Of a stretch of 8,600 nt of DNA, positions 5,442 through 8,600 are shown piece after piece. The notes under the pieces were generated by a model. That model ran no database searches, had not been told where the DNA came from, and saw nothing but the letters and a program-made list of their open reading frames with translations. A program made the translations under genes and the position numbers. The stretch's first letter is position 1, and the number at the start of each line of letters is the position of its first letter. The DNA is from Fimenecus sp036652055 (GTDB taxonomy: Bacteria; Bacillota; Clostridia; Oscillospirales; Acutalibacteraceae). Location: NCBI GenBank assembly GCA_036652055.1, contig JAVVWP010000045.1, forward strand, positions 1 to 8,600, written 5' to 3'.

Positions 5442-6638
5442 TTATTTTTTCCCGCAAATATTGCATTTAACTGTATTTAATTTAGATTGTAATACTAATT
5501 CGAGATTTCCTATTGCGTTTGTCATATCTTCAACTGAACAATTTACTTCTATTATTTTTTCTAATGGCAAGTTTAAAGACAGAGCTTTTTGGATTTTTTC
5601 GCCCTCCGCATTTAAAATGTGTGAAATAGCAGTTTGTTCAAGTGCAACCGATTCAATCAAATCCGAAATTGCTTGGTCCCACGGCAGAGGTGCAGAAGTT
5701 GTTGTTGACATTGTTGTTGTGCTTGTTGTCGTTGTTGTTGTAGTCGTGGTAGTCGTTGTCGTGGTTGTGGTTGTTGTAGATGATGTTGTTGTAAAGCTTG
5801 AACAGGTAGTCGAAAAAGACGGATCATATAAATCAGGCAGAGTGCCTACAAAAAGATTATTTACAGCATTTATGCTACCGCTTAAATTATTAGTCATCAG
5901 GGTTCCATAAATAGTTACAGCGGTAGAATTTATTGTTGCAAAAGGTGCGAGGAATGCTCCATAAATGTTAGAATTTATAACAATATTACTGGCTTCAGGG
6001 AAGTTCCACAAGACATATGTTGCTTGTGCTTTTGTTATTGGAGTTCCATTCATAAGAGTTGTAAAATTGTTAAGTGTAATCGTAGAGCCATCTATACTGA
6101 CTGTTACAGTAGAATTTGCAGGCACTACAAGATTTATACTTGTTATAGCATTAATATTCAAACCCGAACCCGCAACATTAGATGAACTTATTAAAAAGCT
6201 GTTGGAATTTGGATCTGTACCTGTTAGTGTCAAGGCGTTGCCACTTACAGACTGTTTTGTTCCGCTGTCTATCGCCCAACCAATTGATGAGCAAAGTAGA
6301 AAATCAGTTACATACCATTTTTCTGACATTGCGACTTTAAAAGGTTGATTTGGAACTCCGTTTGCATTTGTCATAGTGTATTTTGTTAAGGTTGATAAAG
6401 TTGTATCTCGAGCTGTGTTTTGGCTAAAGTTTGTACCACCTGTTATATTAACATCTTTTGCTATCCAAAGCGAATAATGAGGCCCTGTCATAACGGGCAA
6501 ATCTGCCCCTACATTATAGTTGTTATACAGTGCGTTGCCATATACCACCACAGAACCCGTTGCAGATGCGTTGCTCTGTGTGTGATTATTAAAAATAAAA
6601 AGATTTGCGTCATTTGCAAGGAAAAAATTTAATGACAT
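5442..6638 (-). CDS. Choice-of-anchor-A-like protein with polythreonine linker and spore-surface-type C-terminal domain
   Basis: This 398-aa protein has three parts. Residues about 10-268 resemble the choice-of-anchor A beta domain: GSVVVYGNALYNNYNVG (28-44), VLWNFPEASNIVI (209-221), YGAFLAPFATIN (226-237) and YGTLMTNNLSGSINAVNNL (244-262). Residues 283-315 are a Thr/Ser linker containing 18 consecutive threonines (288-305). Residues 319-387 match a domain I know from Firmicutes spore-associated and collagen-like surface proteins, with SHILNAEGEKIQ (339-350), VNCSVEDM and NLELVLQSKL. The protein ends in CNICGKK, a CxxC. AAGGAG lies 8 nt before the ATG at 6638, so the start is firm and no signal peptide, LPXTG or membrane anchor exists; that is unusual for this beta domain, but expected if the protein is made in the mother cell and deposited on the forespore. 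It is divergent from a glycosyltransferase, suggesting O-glycosylation of the linker. Domain calls are good; spore location and glycosylation are inferred. Confidence 0.85.
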   Translation of the reverse strand: MSLNFFLANDANLFIFNNHTQSNASATGSVVVYGNALYNNYNVGADLPVMTGPHYSLWIAKDVNITGGTNFSQNTARDTTLSTLTKYTMTNANGVPNQPFKVAMSEKWYVTDFLLCSSIGWAIDSGTKQSVSGNALTLTGTDPNSNSFLISSSNVAGSGLNINAITSINLVVPANSTVTVSIDGSTITLNNFTTLMNGTPITKAQATYVLWNFPEASNIVINSNIYGAFLAPFATINSTAVTIYGTLMTNNLSGSINAVNNLFVGTLPDLYDPSFSTTCSSFTTTSSTTTTTTTTTTTTTTTTTTSTTTMSTTTSAPLPWDQAISDLIESVALEQTAISHILNAEGEKIQKALSLNLPLEKIIEVNCSVEDMTNAIGNLELVLQSKLNTVKCNICGKK

Positions 6639-6660
6639 AATAAAAACTCCTTCATATTAG

Positions 6661-6689
6661 TTGCACATAAAAATATGCTTCTGTATATA
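6661..6689 (+). promoter_or_regulatory. Probable promoter of the glycosyltransferase gene
   Basis: TTGCAC (6661-6666) and TATATA (6684-6689) are 17 bp apart; TATAAT at 6686-6691 is an alternative -10 with a 19-bp spacer. A start near 6697 gives a leader of about 34 nt to the TTG at 6731. It would place the ATG at 6692 upstream of, or at, the transcript start, which supports the TTG. Confidence 0.5.
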
Positions 6690-6712
6690 ATATGAAAGAG
6701 CTAAAATTTTGT
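6686..6712 (-). promoter_or_regulatory. Sigma-K-like promoter candidate for the spore-surface-like gene
   Basis: Read on the minus strand, AC (6712-6711), 16 bp, then CATATTATA (6694-6686) fits the sigma-K pattern of AC at -35 and CATAnnnTA at -10; the -10 also partly resembles sigma-E. A start near 6678 gives a roughly 40-nt leader with AAGGAG before the ATG at 6638. The element is short and AT-rich, so chance is possible. It physically overlaps the -10 region of the opposing gene. Confidence 0.45.
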
Positions 6713-6730
6713 GAATTTGGAGGGCGTAAA

Positions 6731-8017
6731 TTGAAAGTTGCAATTTTAACTATGTTTAATGGTCTTTCTAACACTTATTCGTTGGTTAATGTTGTTGCCG
6801 AGCATTTGAAAATGTTGCTTTCTGACAACATTGAGGTTAAGGTACTTGTCAGCGAAAATTGCCCCGACAGCGAAAGAGTTGAAATCTTTGCCGACAAAAG
6901 AATTGAATGGGTAAAAATTATTAATCAGGAAAACGGAGAATTTTTTCACTGGAAAACATATAAAAACGCTAATGATGAAATAGAAAAATCGTTTTTTCAT
7001 CAGGCAGAATTAATTACGCAGGATTTTGTAAAGCATCTGAGCGATGTTGATATATGTATTATGCACGATATTCTATATCAAGGAGTGCATCTTATTCATA
7101 ATGTTGCAATTCGTGAAGCACAAAAGAAGTTGCCTCGTGTAAAGTTTATAGCCTTTACACACTCCGCCCCAACTAAGCACATAGAAGCACCCTATCCCAT
7201 AAGCTGTATGTTTAGTGGAATGCCCAATACAACCTTTGTTTATCCGACAGAGAGTGGGCTCTTAGCCCTTGCTGCTCAATACAATACAGACATTTCAAGC
7301 TGTGCCTGTGTTAATAACAGCGTTGACATTATGCTTGGAATGAGTGAGGAAGCAAGAGAGGTAGGCAAGTATATGGACTTTACACACAAAGATATTTTAA
7401 TTGTCTATCCAGCAAGGCTGACGCTGTCAAAAAGGTTTCATATAATCGCAGAGCTTGCAGGATATATTAAAACATTTTGCCACCAAAGCGTTGGCATAGT
7501 TTTTTGCGACTTTTCATGTTCTGACATTAAGCCAGAAACATATAAACACATTATCAAAGAATTAGGAATTAGAAATGGGCTTAGTTCTGAGGATGTATTA
7601 TTCACTTCGGATTGCGGATTTAAAAACGGAGTTAAAAGAGAAACTGTTTTTTCTCTTTTTTCTATAAGCAATTTGTTTATTTGCCCATCATATTCCGAAT
7701 CTTTTGGTCTTACCGTAATTGAAGCTGCAAGCAGAGGGAATTATATTGTGCTTAACGAGGCAGTTCCAGCACTCGAAGAAATAGGGAAAAATATAGGTGC
7801 ATATTTTATGAGATGGTCAGCTAAAAATTTTGGATTTGATACCAACGAAACCTATCACCCATCTGAAAAAATGTACTATATTGAAAACGCAAAAAACATT
7901 ATAGGAAATATGATTTCTAACCCTGTGATTAAAGCTAAAACATTATCACGAATTAGATATTCAAATAAATGGATTTATGAAAATCAATTAAAACCTTTAC
8001 TTAATGATGTGTTTTAA
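6731..8017 (+). CDS. GT4-like (GT-B fold) glycosyltransferase, TTG start
   Basis: This 428-aa cytoplasmic protein has the layout of family 4 retaining glycosyltransferases, which move a sugar from a nucleotide donor to an acceptor. The N-terminal domain opens with KVAILTMFNGLSNTYSLVNV (2-21), a strand and loop typical of GT-B acceptor domains. The donor domain shows VYPARLTLSKRFHIIAEL (about 225-242), with the Arg and Lys that contact donor phosphates, and ESFGLTVIE (323-331), the EX7E signature. TTG at 6731 is chosen because GGAGGG (6719-6724) is 6 nt upstream and the protein then begins exactly at the first conserved strand; ATG 6692 lacks a ribosome binding site and overlaps the promoter. 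It faces away from the Thr-rich surface-protein gene with overlapping promoters, making that protein a plausible acceptor. There is no signal peptide or membrane helix. Donor sugar and acceptor cannot be read from sequence. Confidence 0.85.
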   Translation: MKVAILTMFNGLSNTYSLVNVVAEHLKMLLSDNIEVKVLVSENCPDSERVEIFADKRIEWVKIINQENGEFFHWKTYKNANDEIEKSFFHQAELITQDFVKHLSDVDICIMHDILYQGVHLIHNVAIREAQKKLPRVKFIAFTHSAPTKHIEAPYPISCMFSGMPNTTFVYPTESGLLALAAQYNTDISSCACVNNSVDIMLGMSEEAREVGKYMDFTHKDILIVYPARLTLSKRFHIIAELAGYIKTFCHQSVGIVFCDFSCSDIKPETYKHIIKELGIRNGLSSEDVLFTSDCGFKNGVKRETVFSLFSISNLFICPSYSESFGLTVIEAASRGNYIVLNEAVPALEEIGKNIGAYFMRWSAKNFGFDTNETYHPSEKMYYIENAKNIIGNMISNPVIKAKTLSRIRYSNKWIYENQLKPLLNDVF

Positions 8018-8040
8018 TAAATGGGATTTACTTATTAAAA
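8012..8040. terminator. Weak AT-only hairpin between convergent genes
   Basis: TTTTAATAA (8012-8020) pairs with TTATTAAAA (8032-8040) around an 11-nt loop. The stem contains the stop codons of both converging genes (8015-8017 plus, 8035-8037 minus). With no G-C pairs it is at best a weak bidirectional terminator; no other candidate exists between the two genes. Confidence 0.3.
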
Positions 8041-8316
8041 ATCATCTTCATTGTCGAAACCATCGTCATTGTCAAAGTCATCTTCATTGTCGAAATCATC
8101 TTCATTGTCGAAATCATCTTCATTGTCGAAGTCATCTTCATTGTCAAAGTCATCTTCATTGTCGAAGTCATCTTCATTGTCAAAGTCATCTTCATTGTCG
8201 AAATCATCTTCGTCATCGCTTTCTTCTTCCATAAGTTCATTCATAAGATAAACATCTGTCAATTCAACTTCACCGTCACTATCAAGGTCAAAAATCTCAT
8301 CAAAAATATCGCACAT
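8035..8316 (-). CDS. Small acidic protein with EF-hand-like loop and FDNEDD hexapeptide repeats
   Basis: This 93-aa protein is not assigned to a named family. The start is placed at ATG 8316 because GGAGGT (8323-8328, complementary strand) lies 6 nt upstream; an ATG at 8334 would put that site inside the gene. Residues 10-21 form a 12-residue EF-hand-type loop (Asp10, Asp12, Asp14, Gly15, Val17, Asp21), flanked by helix-like CDIFDEIF and VYLMNELMEEE, so one calcium site is plausible. From about residue 34 to the end run ten hexapeptides of the DNEDDF type: first DDEDDF, then seven exact DNEDDF, then DNDDGF and a final DNEDDF. Two thirds of the tail is Asp or Glu, with Phe every sixth residue. 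There is no signal peptide. It is convergent with the glycosyltransferase and has its own promoter. It may be a calcium-binding or charge-scaffold protein; the function is unknown. Confidence 0.75.
   Translation of the reverse strand: MCDIFDEIFDLDSDGEVELTDVYLMNELMEEESDDEDDFDNEDDFDNEDDFDNEDDFDNEDDFDNEDDFDNEDDFDNEDDFDNDDGFDNEDDF
8038..8214. repeat. 18-bp in-frame tandem repeat (about 9.8 copies)
   Basis: The unit read on the plus strand is GTCRAARTCATCTTCATT. A 15-bp partial unit (8038-8052) is followed by nine 18-bp units (8053-8214). Variation is mostly at two silent positions (C-G/A-A and A/G), plus substitutions in the first full unit (8053-8070) and the last. All units stay in frame and encode the DNEDDF hexapeptides. 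Confidence 0.95.
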
Positions 8317-8359
8317 AAGATTACCTCCAAACATTATTATTTTATATTTGCTTAAACTT

Positions 8360-8387
8360 ATTGTATCCTTTATTTTTTAAAATGCAA
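8360..8387 (-). promoter_or_regulatory. Promoter of the acidic repeat-protein gene
   Basis: On the minus strand TTGCAT (8387-8382) and TACAAT (8365-8360) are 16 bp apart, placing the transcript start near 8353 and a leader of about 37 nt before the ATG at 8316. The match is close to sigma-A consensus. Confidence 0.6.
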
Positions 8388-8459
8388 AAACTTTTTTTGT
8401 TGAAAGACCAATAATTCGGACTTAGCCTTGGGCTTAAACTAAAAATATTATTTTTAAAA

Positions 8460-8488
8460 ATGCCACCCCTATAAAATAGAAGTGGCAT
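8460..8488 (-). terminator. Terminator of the rubrerythrin gene
   Basis: ATGCCAC (8460-8466) pairs with GTGGCAT (8482-8488); CTA/TAG (8469-8471 and 8477-8479) can close the inner stem after two mismatches. On the minus strand the hairpin is followed by TTTTTAAAAATAATATTTTT. It lies 24 nt past the stop at 8513. The remainder of 8388-8459 shows only a short AGCC/GGCT stem and nothing I can name. Confidence 0.7.
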
Positions 8489-8512
8489 ATGTTTTAAAAA
8501 TGCAAAATTTAA

Positions 8513-8600
8513 TTAATAATTTTCTTTTCTAACTTCAAAATAGCTTTGTGGATGTTTGCATACAGGGCAGATTTCAGGTGCTTTTTTGCCCATTACAAGA
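8513..8600 (-). CDS. Rubrerythrin, C-terminal rubredoxin-like end (5' part outside window)
   Basis: Only the last 28 codons and the stop (8513-8515) are present. They encode KKAPEICPVCKHPQSYFEVR and end in KENY, the second half of a rubredoxin-like FeS4 site (CPVC knuckle) with the HPQ-YFE-NY ending typical of rubrerythrins. In the full protein a diiron four-helix domain comes first, and the enzyme reduces hydrogen peroxide using electrons passed through this iron site; it is characteristic of anaerobes and fits an anaerobic clostridial host. A terminator hairpin 24 nt downstream shows it ends its transcript. The first two iron ligands and the diiron domain cannot be checked here, so a stand-alone rubredoxin-like protein remains possible. 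Confidence 0.85.
   Translation of the reverse strand, partial: LVMGKKAPEICPVCKHPQSYFEVRKENY

Noticed and set aside
5236..5910. Plus-strand open frame with a long valine-rich run
   Set aside because: It is antisense to the Thr-tract gene and reads through the intergenic repeat; the Val run is the mirror of ACN codons. It has no domain and no ribosome binding site.
8038..8214. CRISPR array
   Set aside because: The 18-bp units are directly abutting with no unique spacers and are in frame with a protein.
8004..8251. Plus-strand frames with HLHCRN or SKSSSL repeats
   Set aside because: They are other-frame readings of the 18-bp tandem repeat. The minus frame alone has a GGAGGT site, a promoter and a non-repeat N-terminus with an EF-hand loop.

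Overview
The window looks like chromosomal DNA from a low-GC, spore-forming member of the Clostridia, probably a gut Oscillospirales/Ruminococcaceae-like bacterium. This is an inference from AT-rich coding with AGGAGG-type ribosome binding sites, consensus sigma-A promoters, the short (about 420 + 160 aa) LeuC/LeuD subtype, a rubrerythrin-type C-terminus at the right edge, and a spore-surface-like protein. No species can be named from the sequence alone.

Left part (1-3650): a 100-bp hairpin-rich intergenic repeat is followed by a consensus promoter (TTGACA, 17 bp, TATACT) and a tight four-gene operon: galM (aldose 1-epimerase), ilvN (acetolactate synthase regulatory subunit), leuC and leuD (isopropylmalate isomerase). 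Gaps are only 17-21 nt. A strong bidirectional hairpin at 3611-3650 closes the operon. The last three genes serve branched-chain amino acid and leucine synthesis; galM is a metabolic outsider that carries the promoter, and ilvB, leuA and leuB are not in the window.

Middle (3680-5441): a minus-strand beta/alpha-barrel protein of unknown function is divergent from a flavin-reductase-like FMN-binding protein. Then comes a lone 5S rRNA gene with its own near-consensus promoter and two terminators, followed by a second, 98% identical copy of the repeat seen at the left edge.

Right part (5442-8600): the most unusual section. A minus-strand 398-aa protein joins a choice-of-anchor-A-like beta domain, an 18-residue pure threonine run and a C-terminal 'HILNAEGEKIQ' domain of the kind found on Firmicutes spore-surface proteins. 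It has no signal peptide or anchor. Divergently, and with overlapping promoter elements, lies a GT4-like glycosyltransferase best read from a TTG start at 6731. Together they suggest a spore-surface glycoprotein and its dedicated O-glycosyltransferase, which is a hypothesis. Next is a small, very acidic minus-strand protein with one EF-hand-like loop and ten FDNEDD-type hexapeptides encoded by an 18-bp tandem repeat. The window ends in the C-terminal rubredoxin-like end of a rubrerythrin on the minus strand.
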